Under the pieces are notes generated by a model, which was given only the letters and a program-made list of their open reading frames with translations, was not told where the DNA came from and did not search any database. This document shows, one piece after another, positions 18,587 to 27,410 of a DNA stretch of 64,000 nt. The translations under genes were made by a program, and so were the position numbers. The stretch covers positions 62,001 to 126,000 of the forward strand of contig JAFRKV010000038.1 of assembly GCA_017431515.1 (NCBI GenBank). Direction: 5' to 3'. This DNA comes from Lachnospiraceae bacterium. Lineage in GTDB: Bacteria > Bacillota > Clostridia > Lachnospirales > Lachnospiraceae. Within the stretch, counting starts at the first letter, position 1, and the number at the start of each line of letters is the position of its first letter.

Positions 18587-20424
18587 TTAAATCCGGCCCG
18601 TTTCCGCTGGAGGGGATCCAGGATCCGCTTGCGGATCCGCAGGGATTCCGGCGTGACCTCCAGAAGCTCGTCCACGTCGATAAAGTCAATGGCCTGCTCT
18701 AAAGACAGAACCTTCGGCGGCGTCAGCGTCAGCGCTTCGTCTGCGGAAGAGGAGCGGGTATTGGTCAGATGTTTCTTTTTGCAGACATTGATCTCGATGT
18801 CTTCGGCGCGGCTGGATTGTCCGATGACCATACCGGAATACACCTTTTCGCCAGGGCCGATGAAGAGGGTGCCGCGATCCTGGGCGGCAAAGAGCCCGTA
18901 AGTCACAGCTTCTCCTGCTTCAAATGCGATCAATGAGCCTGTCGGACGATAAGTTAAATCTCCTTTATATAAAACGTATCCGTCAAACATGGTATTGAGG
19001 ATGCCGTTTCCTTTGGTGTCGGTCAGGAATTCTCCGCGGTAACCGATCAACCCGCGGGAGGGAATCCGGAAGGTCAGCCTCGTATAGCCGCCGGCAATGG
19101 GGTTCATGCCCTGCAGTTCGCCTTTCCGCTGTTGTAGACGGTTGATGACGGTGCCGGAAAACTCCTCCGGTACATCGACGTAGGCGATTTCCATGGGTTC
19201 CGTTTTTTTGCCGTTCTCATCGGTGCGATAGAGGACCTCCGCTTTGCTGACCGCAAATTCGAAGCCCTCGCGGCGCATGGTCTCGATCAGCACGGAAAGG
19301 TGCAGCTCACCGCGGCCGGAGACCTTGAAACTGTCGGGGGTTTCACCTTCTTCCACACGCAGCGAGACATCCGTGTTGAGCTCCTTCATGAGCCGGTCTC
19401 TTAGGTGGCGGGAGGTGACATATTTTCCCTCCGTGCCGGCCAGCGGAGAATCGTTTACGATAAAGTTCATCGCAATGGTGGGCTCGGAGATCTTCTGGAA
19501 GGGGATCGGCGCGGGATTGTTGACGGCGCAGATCGTGTCCCCGATGTGGATGTCCGCGATGCCGGAGATCGCAACGATGGATCCGATCCCGGCTTCCTGT
19601 GTCTCGACTTTACTCAGTCCTTCAAATTCATAGAGTTTGCTGATCCGGACCTTTTGCTTCTTTTCCGGATCATGATGATTCACGACGATCACGTCCTGAT
19701 TCACCTTGATGGAGCCGTTGTCCACGCGGCCGATGCCGATCCGCCCGACATATTCGTTATAGTCGATGGTGCTGATCAACACCTGTGTATCCTCATCCGG
19801 ATCTCCCATGGGCGCCGGGATATAATCAATGATCGCTTCAAAAAGGGGTGCCATGGTCTTCTTCTCGCCATGCCGGTGTACATCCAAAAGCTCGGTGACG
19901 CAGTAACCGTCTCTGGCGGATGCAAAGAGGAACGGACAATCAAGCTGTTCATCCGGCGCGTCCAGATCCATGAACAGTTCCAATACCTCATCCACCACAT
20001 CCTCCGGCCTTGCTTCCGGACGGTCGATCTTGTTGATCACGACAAGAACCGGAAGACCCAGATCCAGAGCCTTCATCAGCACGAATTTCGTCTGCGGCAT
20101 CACGCCCTCAAAGGCATCCACCAGCAGAACGGCACCGTTTACCATTTTTAAGATCCGCTCCACCTCGCCGCCGAAATCGGCATGCCCGGGGGTGTCCACG
20201 ATGTTGATCTTGGTATCCTTATAATAAACAGCCGTGTTTTTGGAAAGGATCGTGATGCCGCGCTCGCGTTCCAGCGCATTGCTGTCCATGACGCGCTCCT
20301 GTACTTCCTGATTGTCCCGAAACACGCCGCTTTGCTTCAAAAGCTCGTCCACCAGTGTGGTTTTGCCGTGGTCGACATGGGCGATGATCGCGATATTTCT
20401 GATATCATTCCGTTTCATTCTCAT
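18574..20424 (-). CDS. typA: Ribosome-associated translational GTPase TypA/BipA
   Basis: A 616-residue translation-factor GTPase. G1 is AHVDHGKTTLVDELL, G2/G3 are RGITILSK and DTPGHADFGGEVER, and NKIDRPEARPEDVVDEV carries G4. The elongation-factor-like domains follow, and the C-terminal part RGLIGYRGEFLTDTKGNGI is specific to TypA. It acts in 50S subunit assembly and stress adaptation. The start at 20424 is chosen for the AGAGG site; a longer frame lacks one. Confidence 0.95.
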   Translation of the reverse strand: MRMKRNDIRNIAIIAHVDHGKTTLVDELLKQSGVFRDNQEVQERVMDSNALERERGITILSKNTAVYYKDTKINIVDTPGHADFGGEVERILKMVNGAVLLVDAFEGVMPQTKFVLMKALDLGLPVLVVINKIDRPEARPEDVVDEVLELFMDLDAPDEQLDCPFLFASARDGYCVTELLDVHRHGEKKTMAPLFEAIIDYIPAPMGDPDEDTQVLISTIDYNEYVGRIGIGRVDNGSIKVNQDVIVVNHHDPEKKQKVRISKLYEFEGLSKVETQEAGIGSIVAISGIADIHIGDTICAVNNPAPIPFQKISEPTIAMNFIVNDSPLAGTEGKYVTSRHLRDRLMKELNTDVSLRVEEGETPDSFKVSGRGELHLSVLIETMRREGFEFAVSKAEVLYRTDENGKKTEPMEIAYVDVPEEFSGTVINRLQQRKGELQGMNPIAGGYTRLTFRIPSRGLIGYRGEFLTDTKGNGILNTMFDGYVLYKGDLTYRPTGSLIAFEAGEAVTYGLFAAQDRGTLFIGPGEKVYSGMVIGQSSRAEDIEINVCKKKHLTNTRSSSADEALTLTPPKVLSLEQAIDFIDVDELLEVTPESLRIRKRILDPLQRKRAGFKKNG

Positions 20425-20566
20425 GAGAAAAACCTCTTTTTTCTTCAATCCCAACTTTCCTATCATAGCAACACTTTTCCCACTTGGCAAGTTGATTTTT
20501 TAAGGATTATATGCTATTGTTTTTTACTAAAGGTGAAAAAACCATTCGTTCACAGGAGGACATTTT

Positions 20567-21079
20567 ATGGCGAACGGCAGCGTACAGGTGTACTATGGGG
20601 AAGGCCGGGGCAAGACGACAGCTGCATACGGTACGGCGCTTCGCGCGGCGAATGACGGCAAGACGGTCTACATCATTCAGTTTATGAAGGACCGTGATAT
20701 TATTGACAACAACATTTTTAAGCGGCTGGAGCCGGAGATTAAGTTTTTCCGCTTCGAGAAGAACGAGAAGAATTATGACAGCCTCACCGACGAGGAGAAG
20801 CGGGAAGAGTGCATCAATATGAAAAACGGCATCAATTATGCTAGGAAGGTGCTGGTGACGAGGGAATGCAACGTCCTGATTCTGGATGAGATGCTGGGGC
20901 TGCTTGATGAAGGGGTCGTTTCCACAGAGGATCTGGAATCCGTGCTGAATGCCATGCCGGAGGATGCGATGGTGGTGCTGACAGGACGCTATCTGACGGA
21001 CGAGATCCGTGCGCACGCGGACGAGATCTATAATATTGAAGAAGAAAAGCTGTGGAAGAATCCGCGGCTGATGGAATGA
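20567..21079 (+). CDS. cobO: Cob(I)alamin / corrinoid adenosyltransferase, CobO-BtuR type
   Basis: A 170-residue P-loop protein. YYGEGRGKTTAAYG is the nucleotide loop and YIIQFMKDRD, ILDEMLGLLDEG and LTGRY are characteristic of the CobA/CobO/BtuR family, which transfers adenosyl from ATP to corrinoids. No other cobalamin gene is in the window. ACAGGAGG precedes the ATG. It stands divergent from typA and ~70 bases before dapA. Confidence 0.9.
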   Translation: MANGSVQVYYGEGRGKTTAAYGTALRAANDGKTVYIIQFMKDRDIIDNNIFKRLEPEIKFFRFEKNEKNYDSLTDEEKREECINMKNGINYARKVLVTRECNVLILDEMLGLLDEGVVSTEDLESVLNAMPEDAMVVLTGRYLTDEIRAHADEIYNIEEEKLWKNPRLME

Positions 21080-21148
21080 TGACATCGCAGGGCTCTTTTG
21101 ACCTTAACATCATAACAACGTAAACAAGGGGATGACGGAGGAGAATGT

Positions 21149-22033
21149 ATGCCGATTTTTAAAGGCGCTGGTGTTGCGATCGTAACACCGATGAAGGAAA
21201 ACGGGGAAGTCCATTTTGAAAAACTGAATGAACTGATCGAGACGCAGATCGCCGCGGGGACGGATGCGATCATCATAGCCGGCACCACCGGCGAGAGCGC
21301 GACGCTTTCCATGGAGGAGCATCATGAGGTCATCCGGGCGGCTGTGGAGTATACCAAACACCGGATTCCCGTGATCGCGGGCACCGGAAGCAACGACACG
21401 CCCACGGCGATCCAGCTTACAAAAGAAGCGGAGGAGCTGGGGGCGGACGCGGCGCTCCTCGTGACGCCGTATTACAACAAGGCGACGCAGAAGGGACTTT
21501 TGCAGCATTACGGCAGGATTGCGGACGAGACGTCTCTTCCGCTGATTCTTTATAATGTGCCGGGCAGGACCGGCACCAACATCGCCGCTGAGACGATGGC
21601 GGAGTTGTTTCGCACCAAATCGAATATTGTCGGACTGAAGGATGCGACCGGGAACTTTACCCAGGCGAGCAAGACCATGGCACTGACGGACGGGAAGCTT
21701 GAACTGTATTCCGGTGAGGATGCCATTATTCTGCCGCTGCTCGCGATCGGCGCCATCGGCGTGATCTCCGTCTGGTCCAATGTGGCGCCGAAGGATGTCC
21801 ATGATCTGGTGACGCTTTGGCTCTCCGGCGAGGAGGAAAAAGCCAGAGAGATCCAGTTTAAGGGGCTGGATCTGGTGGATGCGCTGTTCTGTGAAGTGAG
21901 CCCGGGACCGGTCAAGGAGGCGATGAACCTGATGGGCATGAATGTCGGACCGCTCCGGAGTCCGCTTTGCGGGATGGAAGACAAGAACAGAGAGTACCTG
22001 AAAAAGACCATGAAGGAGTACGGACTGTTATGA
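21149..22033 (+). CDS. dapA: 4-hydroxy-tetrahydrodipicolinate synthase
   Basis: A 294-residue class I aldolase of lysine/DAP synthesis, condensing pyruvate with aspartate semialdehyde. GTTGESATLSMEEH holds the family threonines, LYNVPGRTG the catalytic tyrosine, and GLKDATGN the Schiff-base lysine. ACGGAGG precedes the ATG. Its stop overlaps the dapB start by four bases (ATGA), so the two are translationally coupled. Confidence 0.95.
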   Translation: MPIFKGAGVAIVTPMKENGEVHFEKLNELIETQIAAGTDAIIIAGTTGESATLSMEEHHEVIRAAVEYTKHRIPVIAGTGSNDTPTAIQLTKEAEELGADAALLVTPYYNKATQKGLLQHYGRIADETSLPLILYNVPGRTGTNIAAETMAELFRTKSNIVGLKDATGNFTQASKTMALTDGKLELYSGEDAIILPLLAIGAIGVISVWSNVAPKDVHDLVTLWLSGEEEKAREIQFKGLDLVDALFCEVSPGPVKEAMNLMGMNVGPLRSPLCGMEDKNREYLKKTMKEYGLL

Positions 22034-22803
22034 TCAAGGCAGTGATGCATGGCTGTAACGGCAGAATGGGGCGCATGATCGCATCCCTTGTCAAAGAGGA
22101 TCCCGACATCGAGATCACAGCCGGCGTGGATGCGTTTCAAAGTGATGAAAAGGCGGATTTTCCGGTTTTTGAAAGCATGGCGGCATGTACGGCGGATGCG
22201 GATGTCGTGATCGATTTTTCAAACGCCGCTGCCGTGGACGGGTTGCTTTGCGCCTGCACGGAGAAGAAGCTTCCGCTGGTGCTTTGTACCACGGGGCTTT
22301 CTGAAGAACAGCTTCGGAAGGTGGAGGATACTGCAAAGCAGATCCCGATCCTGAAGGCGGCCAACATGTCCCTTGGCATCAATCTCATGATGGACCTTCT
22401 CAAAAAAGCGGTGTCCGTGCTTTATCCGGCAGGCTTTGACGTGGAGATCGTGGAACGCCATCATAATCAGAAACTGGATGCTCCCAGCGGTACGGCCCTT
22501 GCACTTGCGGATGCCATGAATGAGGAGATGGATGAGATCTACCAATATACCTTTGACCGGAGCAAAGAGCGCAAGAAACGGGAACGCGCCGAGATCGGGA
22601 TCTCCGCAGTCAGAGGCGGCAATATCGTCGGCGAACACACGGTGATCTTCGCGGGCGGTGATGAGGTGGTCGAGATCAAACACACTGCCACGAGCAGGGC
22701 TGTCTTCGGAAAAGGGGCGATCGAGGCTGCGAAGTGGCTTTCTTCCGCGACGCCGGGGCTTTATGATATGAGCGATGTGATTGCGGGAAAAGGGCGCGTA
22801 TAA
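22030..22803 (+). CDS. dapB: 4-hydroxy-tetrahydrodipicolinate reductase
   Basis: A 257-residue NAD(P)H-dependent reductase. GCNGRMGRMIA is the dinucleotide loop, IDFSNAAAVDGLL a conserved core stretch, and EIVERHHNQKLDAPSGTAL contains the catalytic His/Lys segment. It acts directly after DapA, supplying tetrahydrodipicolinate to DapL. The start at 22030 overlaps the dapA stop; a longer frame upstream is inside dapA. Confidence 0.95.
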   Translation: MIKAVMHGCNGRMGRMIASLVKEDPDIEITAGVDAFQSDEKADFPVFESMAACTADADVVIDFSNAAAVDGLLCACTEKKLPLVLCTTGLSEEQLRKVEDTAKQIPILKAANMSLGINLMMDLLKKAVSVLYPAGFDVEIVERHHNQKLDAPSGTALALADAMNEEMDEIYQYTFDRSKERKKRERAEIGISAVRGGNIVGEHTVIFAGGDEVVEIKHTATSRAVFGKGAIEAAKWLSSATPGLYDMSDVIAGKGRV

Positions 22804-22842
22804 AATGTATAAAAACCGCGAGAGATCGCGGCAATGAACGAA

Positions 22843-22884
22843 GAAAAAAGACCTATGCAGGCGCAAACCGCATAGGTCTTTTCT
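22843..22884. terminator. Terminator between dapB and asnA
   Basis: AAAAGACCTATGC/GCATAGGTCTTTT perfect 13-bp stem with T-run; symmetrical enough to serve both convergent genes. Confidence 0.85.
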
Positions 22885-22924
22885 GTTGGCTGTCATGCTG
22901 CGAAGCAGTGGTGCCGGTAAATCT

Positions 22925-23935
22925 TTACAGGATCGGAATCCCGGCTGTCTTGCAGGCCTCCAGGATCTCCGACGGCCAGATGCTGGACTGTACCTCCCCG
23001 ATATGGGCTTTTCGCAGGTAGAACATGCAGATCCTGGACTGCCCGATGCCACCGCCGATGGAAAGGGGTAGCGCGTCATTCAAGATGGCTTTTTGGAACG
23101 GCAGATCGGCGCGATCTTCGCACCCTGCCTTTTTTAACTGCTCCGCCAGGGATGCGGCATCGACGCGGATGCCCATGGAGGAAAGCTCCAGAGCGATATC
23201 CAGCACAGGATACCAGACCAGGATGTCGCCGTTCAGGCTCCAGTCATCGTAGTCCGGAGACCGGCCGTCATGGGGTTCGCCGGATTTAAGCTTGTCGCCG
23301 ATCTGCATGATGAAAACGGCGCCCTTTTCCCGTGTGATCCGGGCTTCCCGCTCACGGGGCGTCAGCATCGGGTACAGATCCTCCAGCTCCTGGCTGGTGA
23401 TAAAGAAGATGTCATCCGGCAGGATCTCGTGGATATAATCATATTGAATGGACATGTATTTCTCGGTTTTGCGGAGCACCTGATAGACCTCCCGCACGGT
23501 GTCTTTCAGGAAGTAGACATTGCGATCCTCGCGGCGGATCACCTTTTCCCAATCCCATTGATCCACGAAAACGGAGTGGATATTGTCTGTGGTCTCATCC
23601 CGGCGGATCGCGTTCATATCTGTATACAGACCTTCGCCCACCTGGAAATCATAATTCCCGAGGGCGTATCGTTTCCATTTGGCAAGGGACTGCACCACTT
23701 GCGCTTCCCTCCCGTTCTGCTCCCGGATATCAAAGGAGACCGGGCGCTCCCAGCCGTTCAGGTTGTCGTTCATGCCGGTTTCCGGATCTACAAAGAGCGG
23801 CGCTGAGACGCGGGAGAGATCCAGTGCCTGCGCGAGACGCGTCTGGAAAAAATCCTTGACGGTCTTGATGGCGATCTGTGTATCATGGAGATTCAGCTCG
23901 GCGTGGTAGTTGGATGGTATGGTCAGATTCTGCAT
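22925..23935 (-). CDS. asnA: Aspartate-ammonia ligase
   Basis: A 336-residue class II tRNA-synthetase-like enzyme making asparagine from aspartate and ammonia with ATP. Early residues SRVSAPLFVDPETGMNDNLNGWERPV and later LSIGGGIGQSRICMF (motif 3 region) are typical of AsnA. Length matches the bacterial family. AAAGGAG precedes the ATG on the minus strand. Confidence 0.95.
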   Translation of the reverse strand: MQNLTIPSNYHAELNLHDTQIAIKTVKDFFQTRLAQALDLSRVSAPLFVDPETGMNDNLNGWERPVSFDIREQNGREAQVVQSLAKWKRYALGNYDFQVGEGLYTDMNAIRRDETTDNIHSVFVDQWDWEKVIRREDRNVYFLKDTVREVYQVLRKTEKYMSIQYDYIHEILPDDIFFITSQELEDLYPMLTPREREARITREKGAVFIMQIGDKLKSGEPHDGRSPDYDDWSLNGDILVWYPVLDIALELSSMGIRVDAASLAEQLKKAGCEDRADLPFQKAILNDALPLSIGGGIGQSRICMFYLRKAHIGEVQSSIWPSEILEACKTAGIPIL

Positions 23936-24139
23936 GGTTGACTCCTTTCATGATGTTTTATGATAGCCTTTTTCAGAGAAAAAAACAAGCCTGAAAGACC
24001 GGATATATCATAGAGAAGCCGTGAATAGGAAAATTAAATGAAAAAGAAAGCCGTGATATTTGGGTTCAAAAGTCAGATGTCCGAATCAACGGAATTTCTA
24101 AAATTTTTATAAACAAATGGAAATCGCGGATTTTTATGA

Positions 24140-24145
24140 TATAAT
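24140..24145 (+). promoter_or_regulatory. -10 element immediately upstream of lepB
   Basis: TATAAT ends only 11 bases before the lepB ATG. Transcription would start ~24152, leaving a leader of about five bases and no ribosome site. Confidence 0.55.
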
Positions 24146-24156
24146 TGCATTTGCTT

Positions 24157-24762
24157 ATGAATAAAGAAGAAAAAGATCAGGAACCGCTGAATCTGAAAAA
24201 AGAAATCTGGGAATGGATCAAGGTGATCCTCATTGCAGTTCTGATCACAGTCTGCCTGAAGACCTTTGTGATCGTCAATGCGGAGGTGCCCACCTCTTCC
24301 ATGGTAAGTCTCATTGATCCGGGAGACCGGCTGGTGGGCTTTCGACTGTCCTATCTTTTCTCGGATCCGGAACGGGGCGATGTGGTGATTTTCAAATATC
24401 CCGTGAACCCGCGGGAGAAGTTTATCAAGCGCGTGATCGGACTGCCCGGTGAGACGGTGGAGATCCGGGACGGCGAGATCTTTATTGACGGGAGTGACAC
24501 GCCCCTTGTGGAAGATTATCTGCCGGAGCAATGGGTGGTCGCAAACGACGGGATCGTCTACGAGGTGCCCGAGGATTCCTATCTGGTACTGGGCGATAAC
24601 CGGAATCACTCCCTTGATGCCAGATTCTGGCCGGAGGAGGCGCTGCGAAAGGGTGTCGCTGCGACACCGGAGGAAGCCGCCGCCTATTCCTTTGTGAACC
24701 GGAAGCAGATCCTGGGGAAGGCGATCTTTAAGTACTATCCGCATATTGCGCGGTTGTCATAG
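24157..24762 (+). CDS. lepB: Signal peptidase I
   Basis: A 201-residue membrane-anchored serine protease that cleaves signal peptides outside the membrane. One N-terminal helix (VILIAVLITVCLKTFVIV) precedes the catalytic serine in VPTSSM, and the lysine lies in KFIKRVIGLPGE; GDNRNHSLDAR is box E. The ATG at 24157 is the only usable start before the helix. No Shine-Dalgarno sequence is visible and a TATAAT lies 11 bases upstream, so it may be leaderless. clpX follows after 44 bases. Confidence 0.92.
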   Translation: MNKEEKDQEPLNLKKEIWEWIKVILIAVLITVCLKTFVIVNAEVPTSSMVSLIDPGDRLVGFRLSYLFSDPERGDVVIFKYPVNPREKFIKRVIGLPGETVEIRDGEIFIDGSDTPLVEDYLPEQWVVANDGIVYEVPEDSYLVLGDNRNHSLDARFWPEEALRKGVAATPEEAAAYSFVNRKQILGKAIFKYYPHIARLS

Positions 24763-24806
24763 GCCAAAGACGAAATGGCGAACAGAATCAGAAGGAGAAT
24801 TGACGA

Positions 24807-26366
24807 ATGAGCGACGACGAAATCAGAGAAATCAGACCGGATTCGGATCCGGATGAATACGAAAAAGTCTGCTATGTATGCCGGCGTCCGGAAAGTAAGG
24901 CGGGTCGGATGATCCAGATCCAGGGAGATTTCTGCATCTGTAACGACTGTATGCAGAAAACCTTTGATCAGATGAGCAACATGGGGTTCAACCTCACGGA
25001 TATGATGAACAACGGAGGAATGGCCTTCAATCCCAATCCTTCGCAGAATCAGACCCCGTCCTCCGACGGTACGGATGCGAAGACCGCAGATGGGACGACG
25101 GAGGGGAATGGCGCGGAGGCATCCGGGCAGGACGGCGCGAGCCAGAAGGACAACCAGGGCGCGCCCCGTATGGGCTTTCCCAACATCAGTATGATCAATC
25201 TGGCCGATCTGCAGGGGATGATGGGGATGGCACAGCCCCGCCGTGTCAAGAAAAAGAAAGAGAAAAAAGACGAGAAGCCGGCGATCGAGCTGAAGGACAT
25301 TCCGGCGCCGCACGTGATCAAGGCAAAGCTCGACGATTATGTCATCGGGCAGGAATATGCGAAAAAGATCATGTCCGTTGCGGTTTACAATCATTACAAG
25401 CGTGTGGCGACCGAGCACATGGATGATATCGAGATCGGAAAGTCCAATATGCTGATGATCGGTCCGACGGGCTGCGGCAAGACCTATCTGGTGCAGACTC
25501 TGGCGCGGCTTTTGAATGTACCGCTTGCCATTACGGATGCCACCAGCCTGACAGAGGCCGGGTATATCGGAGATGATATCGAAAGCGTCGTCAGCAAACT
25601 GCTGGCGGCTGCGGACAATGATGTGGAAAAGGCAGAGACGGGGATTATCTTTATCGATGAGATCGATAAGATTGCCAAAAAACGCAATACCAATCAGCGG
25701 GATGTGAGCGGCGAATCGGTGCAGCAGGGGATGCTAAAGCTCCTGGAAGGTGCAGAAGTGGAAGTGCCGGTTGGCGCCTCCAGTAAAAATGCCATGGTGC
25801 CTATGGTGACCGTGAATACAAAAAAAATTCTGTTTATCTGCGGCGGCGCATTTCCGGACCTGGAGGATATTATTAAAGAAAGATTAAATAAAAATGCCTC
25901 TGTGGGATTCCAGGCGGATCTGAAGGATAAATACGACAAAGAGGAAAACCTGCTGCAGCAGGTGACCACCGAGGATGTACGGCAGTACGGCATGATCCCG
26001 GAGTTTATCGGGCGGCTTCCGATTCTGTTTTCTTTGGAGGCGCTGACCGAGGACATGCTTTCGCAGATCCTGACGGAGCCGAAAAACGCGCTGCTCAAGC
26101 AGTATGAAAAGCTTCTGGCCCTGGATGAGGTGAAGCTGATTTTCACCGAGGATGCCGTCCGCGCCATCGCAAAGAAAGCAAAGGAGCGGAAAGTCGGCGC
26201 CCGCGCGCTGCGGGCCATCATCGAGGAATTCATGCTGGATATCATGTATGAGATCCCGAAGGATGACGACATCGGGATCGTCACGATCACCGCGGACTAC
26301 ATTGAGAAAAAAGGCGGTCCCATCATTACGATGCGTCAGAGTGCCGGGATTGCCGCGCAGGCATGA
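24807..26366 (+). CDS. clpX: ClpX-type AAA+ unfoldase with extended linker
   Basis: A 519-residue AAA+ ATPase, about 100 longer than usual ClpX. An N-terminal zinc-binding domain (CYVC at ~23-26 and CICNDC at ~47-52) precedes a low-complexity linker (~65-145, with runs of polar residues and GMMGMAQP). The ATPase core begins with the VIGQEYAKKIMSVAVYNHYKR segment and has Walker A GPTGCGKT (~219), IIFIDEIDKIAKK and the RNTNQRDVSGESVQQGMLKLLEG region typical of ClpX. No clpP is adjacent. GAAGGAG precedes the ATG. Confidence 0.88.
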   Translation: MSDDEIREIRPDSDPDEYEKVCYVCRRPESKAGRMIQIQGDFCICNDCMQKTFDQMSNMGFNLTDMMNNGGMAFNPNPSQNQTPSSDGTDAKTADGTTEGNGAEASGQDGASQKDNQGAPRMGFPNISMINLADLQGMMGMAQPRRVKKKKEKKDEKPAIELKDIPAPHVIKAKLDDYVIGQEYAKKIMSVAVYNHYKRVATEHMDDIEIGKSNMLMIGPTGCGKTYLVQTLARLLNVPLAITDATSLTEAGYIGDDIESVVSKLLAAADNDVEKAETGIIFIDEIDKIAKKRNTNQRDVSGESVQQGMLKLLEGAEVEVPVGASSKNAMVPMVTVNTKKILFICGGAFPDLEDIIKERLNKNASVGFQADLKDKYDKEENLLQQVTTEDVRQYGMIPEFIGRLPILFSLEALTEDMLSQILTEPKNALLKQYEKLLALDEVKLIFTEDAVRAIAKKAKERKVGARALRAIIEEFMLDIMYEIPKDDDIGIVTITADYIEKKGGPIITMRQSAGIAAQA

Positions 26367-26383
26367 AGCGGGAATTGACACAG

Positions 26384-26418
26384 AAAAAGAACCTGCCGAA
26401 ACCGGCAGGTTCTTTCGT
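26384..26418 (+). terminator. Intrinsic terminator after clpX
   Basis: AAAGAACCTGCCG/CGGCAGGTTCTTT perfect stem followed by T-rich sequence. Confidence 0.85.
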
Positions 26419-26513
26419 TTCATCGGTCTGTTAGCAACATGCTATCTAGCTCAATCTACATCGCTCTGATATAAAAAAGAAAGGTAGTGTTTGGGAACAG
26501 GGATCATTGAAAC

Positions 26514-26714
26514 TTACTGGATCACAGTGACATTGCTGGCCTGCGGTCCCTTCTCACCCTCGGTGATGTCGAATTCAACAGATGCGCCCTCCGGCAGATC
26601 CTTGAAGCCTTCCATGTTGATGCCGGAATAGTGTACGAACACATCCTTTCCGCTTTCATCGGAGATGAATCCGTAGCCCTTCTGTCTGTTGAACCACTTT
26701 ACAGTGCCTTTCAT
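26514..26714 (-). CDS. Cold-shock domain protein
   Basis: A 66-residue CspA-family nucleic-acid chaperone. [17 protein letters not shown] contains RNP1 and [12 protein letters not shown]2. Length is normal. GGAGGT lies eight bases before the ATG; the longer upstream frame has no support. Confidence 0.95.
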   Translation of the reverse strand: MKGTVKWFNRQKGYGFISDESGKDVFVHYSGINMEGFKDLPEGASVEFDITEGEKGPQASNVTVIQ

Positions 26715-26799
26715 TACAATAACCTCCAAAAAAACAATTGACGAGTTGCTGCGTATGCTTTCACACACACTGAAAGCGTAACATAAGGAAAACTGATTT

Positions 26800-27306
26800 T
26801 CAACCGGTTTCTTCAAAAATGATGTTGTTTTTTTCAAGGAGTTGTCTCACAGACCGATCCCAGAGACGATCGAGGGAATGGTCTGACGGGAAGGAACGGT
26901 AGCTGACCGCAGTGGTCGCGCGGAGGGCTCCGTTTTGAAAGGTGAGGTTCAGAAAAAACCCGCTGATATCCGTCTCTGTCATTCCGTTATCCGCTTCCTG
27001 CAGAAGCATTGCGGCGCCGGCAGGGGGGAGCATCAGGACGAATTTGAAGTAAAGAGGGGTATGTGTGCCGCGGATCAGCTCATACAGGGTCTGACGCATC
27101 ATGGAAAAGGGCACGCTTGCCCGCTCTTTCAGTCCCAGGGAGTCCAGCTCCTCGGCAGTGTAAAAGCCTTCTGTCAGATGTGTGTCGATGGAAACTGTGA
27201 CAGAAGTCCGGACAACAGCCTCGCTGATTTGAAACCCGTCAAAAACATCGGATCCGAGGAGACAGCTCATAAACTGTTTGCGGTTTTCAATGGAAAGTGC
27301 AACCAT
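26800..27306 (-). CDS. DUF5721-like hypothetical protein
   Basis: A 168-residue protein beginning [25 protein letters not shown]. The opening and the middle segment resemble the DUF5721 family of Lachnospiraceae, whose function is unknown. No signal peptide. A TTGTCC-17-TATAAT promoter ends only seven bases before this ATG, so the upstream in-frame ATG (27315) would overlap the -10 box and the mRNA may be leaderless. The 3' end lies close to the cold-shock gene in the same direction. Confidence 0.6.
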   Translation of the reverse strand: MVALSIENRKQFMSCLLGSDVFDGFQISEAVVRTSVTVSIDTHLTEGFYTAEELDSLGLKERASVPFSMMRQTLYELIRGTHTPLYFKFVLMLPPAGAAMLLQEADNGMTETDISGFFLNLTFQNGALRATTAVSYRSFPSDHSLDRLWDRSVRQLLEKNNIIFEETG

Positions 27307-27313
27307 ACCATTC

Positions 27314-27342
27314 ATTATAGTGATTTCCGAAAACAGGGACAA
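27314..27342 (-). promoter_or_regulatory. Promoter of the DUF5721-like gene
   Basis: Minus strand TTGTCC (27342-27337), 17-base spacer, TATAAT (27319-27314). Expected start ~27307, at or next to the A of the ATG. Confidence 0.6.
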
Positions 27343-27410
27343 GGGATTCTCTGGAAAAAAACAATGATTTATAGTAAAATGAACCATATATGGTTTTGGA
27401 GAGAAACTTT

